Part shown: positions 41,260-53,794 of the stretch, piece after piece
How the letters are laid out: the number at the start of each line of letters is the position of its first letter
How positions within the stretch are numbered: position 1 is the first letter of the stretch
Origin: Morinoia aosen
Lineage: Eukaryota > Arthropoda > Malacostraca > Amphipoda > Talitridae
DNA: 64,000 bases
Direction: 5' to 3'
Assembly (NCBI GenBank): GCA_030386875.1
Contig: CM059573.1
Location: forward strand, 35,195,891-35,259,890
Position numbers and translations under genes: made by a program
Notes under the pieces: model-generated
Told to the model about the DNA's origin: nothing
The model's input: the letters and a program-made list of their open reading frames with translations, nothing else
Database searches by the model: none

Positions 41260-43850
41260 AAGTTCCTGCTAATTGTATCAAGCTCATTAATGCCTTTGTC
41301 AAAAAAGCTAAGCAAGGTAATTATATCGTGTTGAAACGAGGATTTAATAATGGAGGACTGATAGCAGAATCAACAGTTACAGTCAATGAAAATGGGAATG
41401 TACCTTTATTAGTACTGAACCCGACAGATGAGGCCATTCAATTTAGTGAAAACACAATGCTCTGTAACATGGAGGCATTACCTGAAGAGGAAGTTGAGGC
41501 CGAACTTTACCTCACAAATGTAGAGGAAGCGCTTAATGAGGCGAATAATGTTGAGATAAACTCTGAGGTTACATCGGATTCAAACAAAGTCATCTCAGGA
41601 TCTGGTGAATCAAAGACCATAGCCACGGAGAGACTTGAGTCGAAGGTCGATGTTCTTGGTGATTTTTATGAGTGTGGTGCACAAGTCGAAAGTGTATCTA
41701 ATGTACAGAAGGACGTACGCCGTCCGCTAACATGTAATGATGTAACATGCGATGAAGTTGATGTAAAACTAAAATTGCTGGAATTGATGAACAGTTTCCG
41801 TGACGTGATCACGTTACAAAGCGAAACTATAGGTGTCACGAATGTGACCAAGCATAAGATTGTATTAAAAACTGATGCACCAGTTATAAACATACCGCCA
41901 TATCGCATACCTCACAAATACCAGGAGGAGTTGGCCAAGGTCAACAGAGAAATGCTCTCACAGGGAATTATTGAAAAATCAACATCAGAGTTCAATTTCC
42001 CAATTATCGTGGTAAAATAAAAGACGGGTGAAATTAGACCCGTAATAGATTTCAGAGCCTTGAATAAAATAGTGATCAAGGAGAGTTATCCAATACCACG
42101 AGTGGACGAAATATTGTCTACCCTTGGTGGCAATACCGTATTTTCCTCTCTAGATTTAAAAAGTGCCTTTCATCAGGTAGAATTAGAACAGGAAAGTCGG
42201 AAATATACGGCATTTAGTGTAAATTATCAAAAATATCATTTTAGGCATATTCCGTTCGGACTCGCTTCGAGTCCGAGCGTTCTTCAAAGCGTAATTTCAT
42301 CGGTTCTAGCACCTATTTTAGGAAAATTGTGCTTTGTATTCAAGGATGATATATTAATTTACTCAAAATCTAATGAGCAACATTTGTGCGATATTAAAAC
42401 TGTCCTCTGGACGCTCCGTTCCGGCAAACTATCTATCAAACTCGAAAAATGTCAATTTTTCATGAAAAAAATAGAGTACTTAGGTCATATTATTTCGGCA
42501 GAAGGTATACATTGTAAATACTCAGAGAAATTGCAAAATTGTCCAGCCCCAACAAACTTAAAAGAATTGCAGCAATTCCTTGGTGTAGCAAACTATTTCC
42601 GCAACTTCATAGCTCAGTTTGCAGTGATTGCTAATCCCCTGTACAGATTGTTAAAAAAAGGTGTTAATTTCGACTGGATAAACGACTGTCAAAAAAGTTT
42701 TGACTACATAAAAGCAGCTCTGACTTCTGACACTGTTTTACGACACCCTGATTTTACGAAGACATTTCACATATTTACTGATGCATCAAGTTTTGCCAAA
42801 GGATCTGTCTTGATGCAGCCCGAAGATTCTGGCGATAAATTAATGCGTCCAATTGGATATTTCAGCAAAACTTTAAACTCAACACGAAAACGTTACTCAA
42901 CCACGAAAAAAGAGTTCTTCGCAATTTATAGTGCTCTTAAAGCATTCAAATACCTAATTATTGGGTATCCCATCCATGTGTATACGGACCACCGTCCGTT
43001 AACACCTCTATTCACACGAAAATTGCCAGACAACACCACAATGTCCAGATGGTGTATAAACATACATGCTTACGACCCTATTGTTCATTACTTACCAGGT
43101 AGACAAAACGTCGTAGCTGACTACCTAAGTAGGCTACCAAACAACAATGATCAGCTCACAATTAAAGAATTAGAAACATGTATAGCGCAGACGCGAGCCA
43201 AGACACGAGCAAAGCAAGACGTTCTCACTGACCAGGCGATGCAATCACACGATAACGACATGTTGACACCAAAATTAATTGACTATGTCCCGACAGAAAA
43301 AGAGATCTCATGGACTTTAAAAGAGTTCACTGATGAGCAAAAGCTTGATAACTTTTGTATTGAAGTTCGAGAAGCATTACTTCATAAAAGTACGTCTACA
43401 ATTAGTTACTTACCGAGTTATTTAATTGTCAATGACATATTGTACCGACGACGACGCATTGACTCCCGAATTACAACAATACTAACAGCAGTAATGCCAG
43501 CTTCGTTGTTGAATAAAGCAATCTTAAGCATACACTGTATGTACCATACAGATGCGTTGCATACGCTATTCAAGTTTAGGCTAAAGTACTTCAATATTTT
43601 AGAGAAAACGGTTATAAGAAAATTTGTTCAGGATTGTGAAGTGTGCAAACTTCTTAATGCAAATCCTACCGTACCTATTAAAATATTAACAGCCCCGATA
43701 GCAAATGAACCGTTTGAAGTAGTTTCTATGGATTTTCTTGGTCCCCTTAAAACTACCGATAGTGGGAATAAATACATATTGGTTGTGATAGACCTTTTTC
43801 ACGTTTCTGTAGGTTATACGCTACCTCTAACCGTCGAACAGACACAGTAA
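41184..43850 (+). pseudogene. pol: Gypsy element 2 pol: RT, RNase H, integrase core start
   Basis: One frame throughout apart from an in-frame TAA at 42018-42020 that replaces a Lys codon in VVK(K)K. Seen: RT motifs PYRIPHKYQEEL, RPVIDFRALNKI, SSLDLKSAFHQVE, IPFGLASSPS and FVFKDDILIYS, where the residue before DD is Lys rather than Leu, which would likely impair catalysis. RNase H: FTDASSFAKGSV, KEFFAIYSALK, VYTDHRPLTPLF. Then LPGRQNVVADYLSRLP and the integrase zinc module and first catalytic Asp (VSMDFLGP). A frameshift near 43796 ends the frame. Confidence 0.85.
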
Positions 43851-45567
43851 TATCATGTTTAGGAAGTTGCTTCTCCGTATTCGGGTACCCTAAAACTCTA
43901 ATAAGTGACAACGCAGTTGAATTTAAATCTGCAGCAGTGAAACAATTTGCAAAAATTCACGCTATTGCTAAAAAAGAAGTTCTAGCTTCTAGCCCCCATT
44001 CAAATGCGATTGTTGAACGTAATAACAAAAAAAAAATTACTAAAACTATATATTAATTCCCTGTCTCATACCGAATGGGACCATTGTTTGGAGATGGTGG
44101 AGAACGCCATCAACAACGCATATAATTCTACTTTAGGTGTTACACCTAGTTATGTATTGTTCTATAGGGACACATGCCCATTTTTCAGCGGGGAAGATCT
44201 CCCCATTTCATACAGTTACGATGACGAAATTGACTTAGTGAATTTTCGTGCAAGGGAAGCGGCGCGAACCATAGAAAACGTTAGAAGTCTTATTTTGAAT
44301 AATACGGCTGTACGTACAATGTACCAGAACTCAAAAAGAAAGAAAAAAAGAAAAAAAACTTTATTTCCAATAGAGATTGTACAATATTACAATCATTGGT
44401 TTTTAAATATCTTAAAATTAATACACTTAGATGATACACACACACGAGTATTGAAAAACTCGTGTCACTAGTCGAAAATAAATGATTGAGGGCAATGTAC
44501 TCCTAATCTTGCTTAATCTACATTTGACAATACATGTAATGATAATTATAAGAGTTAACGCAAATTCATGGACGATGCATTTTCATTGTGGGGTGAAAAC
44601 ACTTTTGACAGTTTACATGTACATGACATAAAACTTCGCAATTATTGATGCCAGGAAATAATATATGAATCGCTTGTTTCGGCAAATGTTCAAAAGTGTC
44701 ATTTTAAGGAAGCATGAAAAAAAAATATAAATACAAATCCATATACATATATATACGTACACATATATATACATATATACACACACATACAGATATATAT
44801 ATATATATGTACGCATAAGCGTGAGGACCAAGAAGATTATAAGTTTTGTATTTCTAATTCAACAATTTTAACATAACGGTCGTTAGTTAATAAGCATTCT
44901 ATTTAAATATAAATGGATGATCGTACAACAAATGTATAGTTTGTACATGAATGCTTTACAATAATAAAGAGATGACGAGTTAGGTAATGTTACAAGTTGA
45001 GAGTGAACAGAAAATGACCATTATCTCTAGTAAAATGCTAGTTGTCAGTCTAGTACACACATATGTGCACACATACATGTAAATATATACACATATATGT
45101 ACACATAAGCATGAGGACCAAGAAGATTATAAGTTTTGTATTTCTGATTCAACAATTTTAACATACCGGTCATTAGTTAATAAGCATTTTATTTAAATAT
45201 GAATGGATGATCGCAGAACAAATGTATAGTTTTTACATGAATGCTTTACAATAATAAAGAGATGACGAGTTAGGTAATGTTACAAGTTGAGAGTGCACAG
45301 AAAAAAGACCATTTTCTCTAGCAAAATGCTAGTTGTCAGTTTATTACACACATATGTGCACGTAAAAGGAGGGACAAAGATTTCAGAATAGGTGACAGGG
45401 TTTTGATAAAGAATAATTACAAAACAAACAAGCTTCAGCTTACATGGCAGGGTCCTGGTCTAATTACGAAAGTAAAAGGAAAAGGACACTGGGTTGAAAT
45501 CAAAATAGGAGATAAAATCCATAAAAGTAACATGAACCATGTGTTGCCCCTAAGTAAAAGGAAATGA
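43850..45567 (+). pseudogene. pol: Gypsy element 2 pol: integrase C-terminal half, interrupted
   Basis: After the frameshift, Asp (LISDNAVEF) and Glu (SNAIVERNN) of the catalytic triad are readable; a second slip occurs in a run of A at 44025-44035. The frame continues to 44340, is interrupted by about 1,020 bases, and resumes at 45362 with RRDKDFRIGDRVLIK and LTWQGPGLIT to TGA 45565-45567. The second half contains the GPY/F-type module found in Gypsy integrases. Confidence 0.75.
44341..45361. mobile_element. 1-kb insertion with 290-bp tandem duplication and microsatellites
   Basis: Splits the integrase exactly where element 1 reads without interruption. Starts with an A-rich stretch. It holds (TA/CA)n tracts at 44735-44812 and 45055-45105 and two copies of a 250-base block (44821-45070 and 45111-45360; period 290) starting TGAGGACCAAGAAGATTATA. 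No coding frame. Class unknown. Confidence 0.65.
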
Positions 45568-46497
45568 CAACGTTACAACGTATTGTTTCACCTATAACTA
45601 TTTTTGCGACTATAATGTTTCAGACGTGACAAGTTACCATTTTGCTAAAAATACGACTGTGTGACTATGTATTAGGTAAATTAATTATTAACGTTACTTC
45701 CTGCGCATCATATTAATCTCGTATATGCTATATCTCGTTTCATATTAATCACCTGTATGCTTGTGTTCAATAATCTCGTGTGTTCTAGTATTAGCGATTT
45801 TCATTGCTAGCAGCAAAGGAATTAACCTTCTAAACAGGTTACCCCGTGTTGAAGTTCAAGTTTGTAAGTAAAAGTCAAGATTAACGAATATCACAGAGAA
45901 GATCCTTCAACGAATGTTCTCACGATCTGTGAAATTGATATGTTTCACAACAGTCAATAATTATGTTCAAATTTTGATGCTGAACAGCCAATTAAAAATG
46001 ATGGGCGAGTTCCGCAATTGCTAAATGCATCACATCAACAGAGCACCAATGTTGATGAAAAAATCAACCTCGCGACTTGAGGACATCAACAAATTATTCG
46101 AAATACATCGTGAATATATCGTGAGAAACTTCCGGGTTGAAACTGAACACTGTTGTTAACTTATTTTGATTGACAATCAGTTTAATAGCTTTTCACTTCA
46201 ATGTTTTCACAATCAGTTAACTGTCTCAGAAATATTTGGTATATCAGTTAGCATTTAATAATCTCAGTTAATAGTTAGACTTTCACTGTTAACTTTCAAA
46301 TTTAAACAACGAATACATTTATATTTTAATTACACTTATAATTGTGTTTAGGATTATATGTTTCATTGGGTGTGTAACATTATAAAAATTTGTGGCCATG
46401 CTAATAGTCTTGGTTTCGTTTCCGTTGCAGATCCGGGTGGCTGATACACGAGTAAACAATTACCACTTCAAATACTAAATACGGGTAACATTACATT
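45568..46497 (+). other. Intergenic/intronic region before the small 3' gene of Gypsy element 2
   Basis: AT-rich with no frame. Near its end TTTCGTTTCCGTTGCAG (about 46415-46431) is a strong splice acceptor 66 bases before the ATG at 46498. Confidence 0.55.
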
Positions 46498-46932
46498 ATG
46501 GGAAACAAGATAAGTAGTATCAGTGTCGAAACACTAACTGCAGCTCTAGTTGACACTAAAGGCCAAATAACCAACGACTGGATAGCAGCAAACAGTAACA
46601 CGGACTGGATACCAGACCGAGTGAGTGATGTGCTTCTCATGATCCTAATTCCTAATCATAGTCATGATAACCCTAACAGTCCTAGTCTATTATTTGCGAA
46701 AGCAAATGGAGCTTTTGGCCGAACGCATACAACAAGAGGATTTTCAGTTACGTCGAAACATCCTCAAAACAAAGGGAACATTATCAGAAATGTAACCACT
46801 GTAACTGTAGGGGGACACGTAGTAATAAATTTGCAACCCATCTTGAAATGGCCTAGGCACCCAAAACGACCGGCGCGGGCTAACATGCCAAAGCTGACAA
46901 CGACTTTCGAAATGCTGTCAACGGAGGTATAA
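46498..46932 (+). pseudogene. Small extra gene of Gypsy element 2: N-myristoylated membrane protein, frameshifted
   Basis: Starts MGNKISSISVETL, with Gly2 and Ser6 as in the copy of element 1, then PDRVSDVLLMIL. A one-base shift near 46656 breaks the hydrophobic helix; in the neighbouring frame the helix continues (IVMITLTVLVYYLRK) into a charged coil (ELLAERIQQEDFQLRR). The original product was thus about 100 residues, like element 1. The 144-codon frame as it stands is an artefact of the shift. Shared motifs PD.V.DVL and DxQLxR between the two copies argue for selection on a protein rather than chance. Confidence 0.65.
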
Positions 46933-46935
46933 CCA

Positions 46936-47630
46936 AATTTGGAAATAAATTTGGTATAATTCGGTTCTTTGTAAACGTATCAAACCCCATTAAATAGAGT
47001 GCAGCTCTGCTGAAAAATGTTCCGTTTAAACATATTTCATATAACCAAATGTTTACTCGATGCCTAGTCGATGTCTTTATAATCATAGAATAGTCCTACA
47101 AGAAATTTAAGTGCATATGAGTTCCACAATCTACTATTGCCTCTGCGTTCACACCATCGTTTGCTTTAATTTAATAGTCTGATAGTCATTCAAAGCTTTG
47201 AAAGCTTCCAACTTGTTCAATAATAGTTAAAAAAATAATACCTCCAACTCCGGTGCGGTGTCTGTCCGAGACCGCATGACTCCGAATGTCTGTCAACAAA
47301 CATTGATGGCCTAGACTGTAATTAACCTTAGGGCGCAGTCAAGAACTTTGACTCCAATTAACCTTGAAAGCAGTTCTCCGTTTTCTCTATGTGAGACAGG
47401 GAACGATGCCAAACTTGCGACTATTCAAGTACACGGACGTGTACACCCATTTTTCATATCCATGTTAAATCGATCGAGGTTAAATGCGAAATGTATTTAA
47501 TATTATTGAATTTATGCGTATCGATATTCAGTTTTTTTTAATTGTGTTTTTATAACCTTGTACCTGGCGTTTTTATTTATATTCCCTTAATCTAAAATAC
47601 TGACGATTTTTATTTTTCCATAGTAGTAGT
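46936..47630. other. No supported gene
   Basis: AT-rich flank between Gypsy element 2 and the hAT element. The 3' LTR expected here was not recognised. Confidence 0.4.
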
Positions 47631-47669
47631 GTAGGAACCAGGGTTGCGGAGTCGGAGGAATAAATTTGC

Positions 47670-47880
47670 GACTCCGACTCCGACTCCGACTCCACCTTTC
47701 CAGAATTTGGGGACTCCGACTCCGACTCCACCTTTCCAGAATTTGGCGACTCCGACTCCGACTCCGACTCCACCTTTTCAGAATTTGGCGACTCCGACTC
47801 CGACTCCGACTCCACCTTTCCAAAATTTGGCGACTCCAACACGGACTCCGCCAATTCGCAATTTTGGGACTCCAACTTCA
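47670..47880. repeat. GACTCC-rich subterminal array (left)
   Basis: Five units of (GACTCC)n-ACCTTTCCAGAATTTGG, period about 39-45 bases. Open frames here (PTPTP..., ESESES...) are repeat artefacts. Confidence 0.85.
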
Positions 47881-48544
47881 CCTATTCATAATTTATAAGC
47901 TGAATATTTTATTTCTTAACTAGTGTACACGGTCCGTCAAAAATGACAGGATTCAATACCTTTCTTCAACAAATTTTCGCTCGAGTGGAGTTTCCATGCT
48001 TAAACTCATTCCAAAGGTAACTTATTTTTCTTATTAGAGTAATAAACACTTGGAACACAGTATTTTTGAGCCGCAAGAGAAGTAGTTATAGCCATTCGTG
48101 TCGTATCCTAGGTATAAAAATTCAACATAACTGAAAGCAACTGCGAGCTTGTGTATGTATATTGTAATATGCAATAGAGTGTATTGTAATACAGTACATT
48201 GTAATATACAATACCCCGCCGAACTCAGTATCCACGCTTAGAACTCTGGTATATAAGGCTCTGGATCTCTCAATTGTTTTGAAAGTTGCATTATAGCTAG
48301 AGCACTTGTTCGAAAATGAGTGTATCAATTACCGTGAACTGAAACCAAGACCGCCAGTGCTAATTTTTTCCTATCGATTCCTAAGAGCGTGACACGAAAC
48401 GTATAAATAAACACACGACTGTCATTCTTAGTAGTAGACGGTTGCAGATGTTGAAACCTGTACATATGTTCACTATATTCTTTATTAACGAACGACTTTT
48501 AAATTGACTGCAGAATGTTAATTGGCAAATTACTAGAGTACATG

Positions 48545-51005
48545 ATTAGTGAAAAATGATGGGATTCGATGGTATCGTTATAAAAAAATATCAAGATAAA
48601 GATGGCAAACAAATGTACCCATCCTAATAGTACCCGCGATTAAAATACAGTATTCTCGTACTTGTGCACTGGTAAAAATTTTATCAGAGTTACGGTCATT
48701 AAGCATCTTTAAGAATGTGGCAGCCGCACACACCAACCAAGCAAGCAACAACACTGTATAATAATTTATATTATTATTCGGCAAGAAGTTTTCAACAAAA
48801 TTGCCATACCTTTTTACTGCGATTAGCCGCATTCTCGTGACAATAGATTCGATTTTGACGCAATTTTTTTATTTATAAACAAAAGTGAACAGATGCCAGA
48901 TTTTTCATAGTATTTCAATGGTATTCATGATACTGTCCAAGCAAGCAGATTCCCATTTTAATAAAATAGGAGAAATTACGCACGAGAACATATATTTATT
49001 TACAAATTGACAGACACCTGGGTTTTTATTATACCGGGTGTCCCAAAAAATGTCCCCGATTTTTCAATTAATTATATCTCCGCTTTAAATTAAAATATTT
49101 GAATTGTCTTTCGTTCACAATGTAATAAATTTTGTTTCTTTTCGAATAATTCAAGTTTTTGAAAATCAGTTGAATAAACATTTTACAATGTTCAATTTAC
49201 TGAAAGGGGTAGAAAAACTAATTGTTCATAGGAAAAGTTTTTTAAGCAATATTGATACTCTTCTTTATTTTGTACTTTCCAAAAAAATGAACAAACGAAA
49301 TATAAAAAAGTAAGAAATCATTACCATAAATACCGTTCAAACAAATAAGTAATTCAGTATCCTTCGACATACCCTCCATGTCTCACAAGGCATGTATTAC
49401 TTCTGGCCACCATTGAACGAAGAGTTTTACAGATTATTTCACCGTTTTCTTTCAGTTCTTGAAACACTGTTGTTGAAAACACTTGAAACCTCTCAGAGGG
49501 CTTAAATACCTGGTGGTATGTAGCATACATCATTATGAAATTATTCTTATCAGTAGGTATTGAGAAATGAAGAAGGACATCAATGTTGCTTTTCAAACTT
49601 TCCCTTTGAACAATTAGTTTTTCTACCCATTTCAGTAAATCGATCATTGTAAAGTGGTTATTCAACTGATTTTCAAAAACTTGAATTATTTGAAAAGGGA
49701 ATAAAATTTACTACAATTTGAAACGCAGAAAATTTGAATATGTTAATTTAAATCGGAGATATAATCAATTAAAAAGTCGGGGACATTTTTGTGGGGCACC
49801 CGGCATAGCGTTGATTGTTCTTATACAATAAAGGGCAAGTGTCCCCTTAAACAAATAAATAAATTGGTTTAGGTATTTCCTGTGCGTAATCTCTCCTATG
49901 TTATTACAACGGAATGTTAGGATTTAAAACTTAAGGGCTACTGTTCGAACATTTATTTCAAATACAGAATAACTTCAAGGGAACAACAGCAAGTCGTTTC
50001 CCGAGATGTGCAAAAAGAGAAACAGCACCCAAATTAGGCGTATCTTGAGGATTCCAGCAGTACGCACAGCAGCATCCTCTGTACTATTTTTATAATTAAA
50101 TTCCTTTAAAGCGGAGACCGAAGATTTTCTTTAACGGAATGTTAGTTCTAAAAACGAAACTCCTCAAAAATAGAAAACGACCAATGGACGTGGCCGGTCA
50201 TCAGCACGGCACTCCGGTAGGAAGTTTTAGTGGCATTCTGAGTAGATAGAAACAGAGTTTTAAGATGTCTGGTCGCCGACTAGCTGAATATCGTATCTTA
50301 TTGCAAGGTTGCATATAACACTAAAATTTTAACAATTAATTGACAAATAATTACCTTGAATAATAAGCGCCTGTTTACCGGGTCGAGGAGTTAAAGTCGC
50401 AGAAAGAGATTGCTTTTTACGCAAGAGAAATAAGTTAGAGGTGCCAGACCGACTTTTATTAAAAGGGCGACATGCTGCCCAAGCAGAGTAAGCTCAAATA
50501 TAAATTAATAAGTGAACGCCAGAGCGTCTCGAGTAATGTTAATTTAAGCGATTTTAGGTTAATGCAGGTCTGGTAGAAGCTCAAACATGCTTAATTATAG
50601 AAAGTTAAATTTAAACAAAAAACGAAAAGAAAAGATGTAGCTGCAAAACAAAAAGACGAAGAGAGGAAAGAACTAATTTCAACAGTTTCAAATTCTTGTC
50701 TGTCTACTATGACAGGCCATCTGAAGGAAACTTTTTCTTCCACAAAGCCGCCATTAGAAATACGGAAGGTTTTCAACAGGAAATTTCATTGAACAAATAA
50801 AATTGGCTGTCCTTCTTTGTTGGTTGGTCTGTCTCCTTTTCACGCTCTTACAGATGCTTAATGACTGTCTCTGTAATGCGAGTTTCACCAGTGCACTAGT
50901 ACTAGAATATTTTAATCGCGGGTACTATTAGGTTGGATATATTTCTTTTTAATCCACATGTGGAGAATTCGTATATAGACAATATTAAATCCCATCATTT
51001 ATCAC
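48545..51005. mobile_element. Nested element with about 160-bp inverted ends
   Basis: AATGATGGGATT...CCTAATAGTACCCGCGATTAAAATA...GTGCACTGGT...GTCATTAAGCATCT at 48555-48705 recurs inverted at 50850-51000. The interior holds the CCGGGTGTCCC element at 49034-49803 and no coding frame. Exact ends and TSD were not resolved. Confidence 0.6.
49034..49803. mobile_element. Long-TIR foldback element, CCGGGTGTCCC family, copy 2
   Basis: 770 bases; ends CCGGGTGTCCCAAAAAATGTCCCCGA and its inverse. The outer roughly 250 bases form inverted arms (e.g. GTAGAAAAACTAATTGTTCA and its inverse). The minus frame 49665-49354 ends with VARSNTCLVRHGGYVE, resembling the C-terminus of mariner-type transposases, so the family probably derives from Tc1/mariner. 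Copy 1 is at 22090-22831. Confidence 0.72.
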
Positions 51006-51029
51006 GGGTCGAGTGCACAATTTTGTATA

Positions 51030-51645
51030 CTGAGTGTTTCAGAACACGAGGTGCAAAATTGCACACCAAGTAGCAAATGGCTAAATAAACACTTTTAATT
51101 CCATTAAATTTTCACCAAAAATCGGGGTCGTGAGATATTAGCTGTTTATTGTTTTAAATGATGAAATTTAATGGCACAATTACTCGCAATATTTATTTTG
51201 AATTTACTTTACAAAATTGTTCAAAATGTGTTCCACCTACATCAATGCACTTTTCGAATGTTTGCCTTAACGACTGCCGGATATTAGGAAACAAGTCTGG
51301 CATTTAGGTATCTCTCCAGCAGCCACTGCAATTTTGGCCACAAGATCTTCCTCAGACTCAATGGGTGTAGCATAGACAAGGCTCTTCACGTGTCCCCAAA
51401 AAATGAAATCGAATGGAGTCATGTAAGGAGATCTAGGAGGTCATGCAACTAAAAGATTTCGCTCGATCAACGTAAATTGAAATAAATATTGCGAATAATT
51501 TAGTCATCAAATTTCATCCTTCAAACAATAAACGGCTAATATCTCAATGTCTCTTTCTTCAGAAAATTTCATAGAAGAAAAAGTTTTTATTCGGACATCT
51601 TCTACTTGGTGGGCAACTTTTTGCCTCTTATTCTGAAACACCCTG
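51030..51645. mobile_element. Mariner-derived element with TA duplication
   Basis: Inverted ends (C)(A/T)G(G/A)GTGTTTCAGAA; arms about 170 bases; TA on both sides (51028-51029, 51646-51647). The minus strand in the centre (about 51450-51200) reads a damaged mariner transposase C-terminus (TPFDFIFWGHVKSLVYATPI and a following AKIAVAAGEI). Confidence 0.75.
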
Positions 51646-51659
51646 TAAATTGCTGACAA

Positions 51660-53265
51660 GTGTCTTCTGAGTAGGTAAAGTGGTCACTGCCAACACTGAG
51701 AAGCATAGATATGTATCCATAGTTTTTTATTACTAAGTAAACACTCATTCAGTGAAATTATAATAGTTAATTCAATGACTATGCTTAAAATTCGCAAAAT
51801 GATATACATCTAGATAAAGTAGGCAAGATTTGCACACTGCCTCTCATTCTCTGTGTCTACACTATACAGGGTAACAATACAGGAAAGGTGTCATATTATT
51901 GCTCAACACTATTATTTATCTCGGCTATAATAGGCAAAAGTTGTTCTGCTTTCGTCGCAGGGGATTGAAGTTTTCGGAACGTTTTGTTTACGAATAAATG
52001 CCACTTCTAGTGTCTTTGCGTGTAATATGATACTACCTCTTATTCTCGTCTAACCTTTTACTTTATGTTTGACACTTTCTTATTTTAATAATGCCCATGT
52101 TCTTCTAATTTCATGTTTTTTGAAGCGGTTTGAAACGTCTCCAGTAAGAAAATTTGCACTATCGCATAAATGTAACAACCATTGCAGCTGAGATAGTGCA
52201 TTGCTTTCAGTTACAATATGTGTGTGACTAAGTGAAGTTTTTGCAAGTGTGTTATTATTTTCACTGCAGCTCGTTTACATTGTATTTTAAATTTTCATGT
52301 GTCTCAATGCCGATATTGATTACAACACAACATTTACAAATCTTTCATAAGAAGAAGTAATTAATTATGTAATGCTGCAAAACGGAGACTATATCAGTGT
52401 TTAAAATTGTGGAAGCATAATATTAAATTTCCCACCTTTCAGCGTATGCTTAAAAACTGGGGAGTGATACCGAAGATAAAAATTCAACATGATAATGATA
52501 TATCGAAATACAATATAACTCTCAAAGAACCAAACAACATTCAAGAAATAACTTTAGAAATGAGCAGAAATTGTAATTAATAATGTATGTTAACTTGACC
52601 TAAAGACAAGGAAGCCATATCAATTTTGGTAACATAACCTGAAAACTAGAAGTCTTTATGTACCAGACCCTAGCTTCAGGTTTTGGCAAAGACTACTCAT
52701 CGGCAAGGAATCATAACATAAGGACTACAAATACTTATGATCACAACATAACTTTAAGTTTCTGCAAAGACTAGTCATTATCAATCAATGCATCATTAAG
52801 AGCGTACATAGTTACCACTCCTTAAGTGAGTACAATGTATTGCATCAGCTGAAATGTTCTACAAGTAACTTGCAACCCAATTAATACTATTTGCTACTTC
52901 CTGTGTACTAATTGAAGGGGAAATAAACGAAACATAAAATTAATATACAGAACAAATTTTCAATGCTTCAAATAACAAATTTTGCTTAAATAACTGCCAA
53001 ATATTCATTATTACTTCAGTACAATTATACTTCTTTCTTGTATTTATCATATATAGGAATGCAAACCCACAACGACTAGACAACACGTAACGGTATTAGG
53101 TGATAGGTATAAATACGCTGTTTCAAACTTAAAACAAAATAATCAACAAAAACATTGCGTATTTTTAGATTTTCAGCAAAGTATTCTAACTCTGTTTTGT
53201 TTACTCTCGGCTTTAAACAATTATAAATAATTTTTGGTAAAAATTAGAATCGAAGACAGCAAAAA
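51660..53265. other. hAT element interior, no gene
   Basis: AT-rich; no supported coding sequence or repeat. Confidence 0.5.
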
Positions 53266-53269
53266 ATAG

Positions 53270-53455
53270 CGACTCCAACTAAGACTCCACCCCATCCGAA
53301 TGAACGACTCCGACTCCGACTCCACCACACTCGGAAAAGCGACTCCGACTCCGACTCCGACTCCACCACACTTCAGAGAACCGACTCCGACTCCGACTCC
53401 GACTCCACCCTAAAACATGCGACTCCGGCGACTCCGACTCCCGACTCCGACTCCG
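53270..53455. repeat. GACTCC-rich subterminal array (right)
   Basis: Runs of GACTCCGACTCC separated by CACCACAC-type spacers, in the same direct orientation as the left array rather than inverted; only the terminal 17 bases are inverted. Confidence 0.8.
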
Positions 53456-53475
53456 CAACCCTGGTAGGAACTCGT

Positions 53476-53790
53476 GTTATAGTTTACACTGTTATAGAAG
53501 ATGGCATTGTTATTGTTAACCAATCGTTGCTTCCTTACTTCCTGCTTGCGTTAATGCGTTTCTATATACTAATTAATGCGTTATAGTTTACACTGTTGAA
53601 GAAGATGGCATTGTTATTGTTAACCAATCGTTGCCTCCTTACTTCCTGCTTGCGTTAATGCGTTTCTATATACTAATTAATGCGTTATAGTTTATACTGT
53701 TGAAGAAGAGGCATTATTATTGTGAACCAGTTGCTGCCTTCTTTCTTCCCGTTTGCGTTGGTGCGTTTCTTTATTCTGTTGTTATTGTTA
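53476..53790. repeat. 104-bp tandem repeat, three copies
   Basis: GTTATAGTTTA(C/T)ACTGTT starts at 53476, 53580 and 53684; units 1 and 2 are almost identical, unit 3 more diverged. It begins just outside the hAT target duplication. Confidence 0.85.
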
Positions 53791-53794
53791 AAAA

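Larger units (their letters stand above)
40425..46935 (+). mobile_element. Gypsy element 2, 5'-truncated (no gag, no LTR found)
   Basis: Protease, linker, RT, RNase H, integrase and the small 3' gene follow in the same order and with clear similarity to Gypsy element 1, on the opposite strand. The left end abuts Penelope sequence; no 5' LTR or gag is present. No LTR-like sequence was recognised after 46935. A 1-kb insertion (44341-45361) splits the integrase C-terminus. Confidence 0.8.
47631..53471. mobile_element. 5.8-kb non-autonomous hAT element with perfect 8-bp TSD
   Basis: GTAGGAAC at 47631-47638 is exactly repeated at 53464-53471 and fits the hAT target consensus nTnnnnAn. The element (47639-53463) has inverted ends CAGGGTTGCGGAGTCGG / CCGACTCCGCAACCCTG, and CAGGG is a typical hAT start. 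Both subtermini are GACTCC arrays (47670-47880 and 53270-53455). No transposase frame exists inside; nested elements lie at 48545-51005, 49034-49803 and 51030-51645. Confidence 0.85.

Noticed and set aside
40542-41315. 257-codon minus frame
   Set aside because: Antisense to the protease domain of Gypsy element 2; Ser/Leu-rich shadow.
44613-44831. Tyr/Ile/Val-rich minus frame
   Set aside because: Translation of a TA/CA microsatellite.
47573-47923. PTPTP- and SESESE-type frames
   Set aside because: Translation of the GACTCC array.
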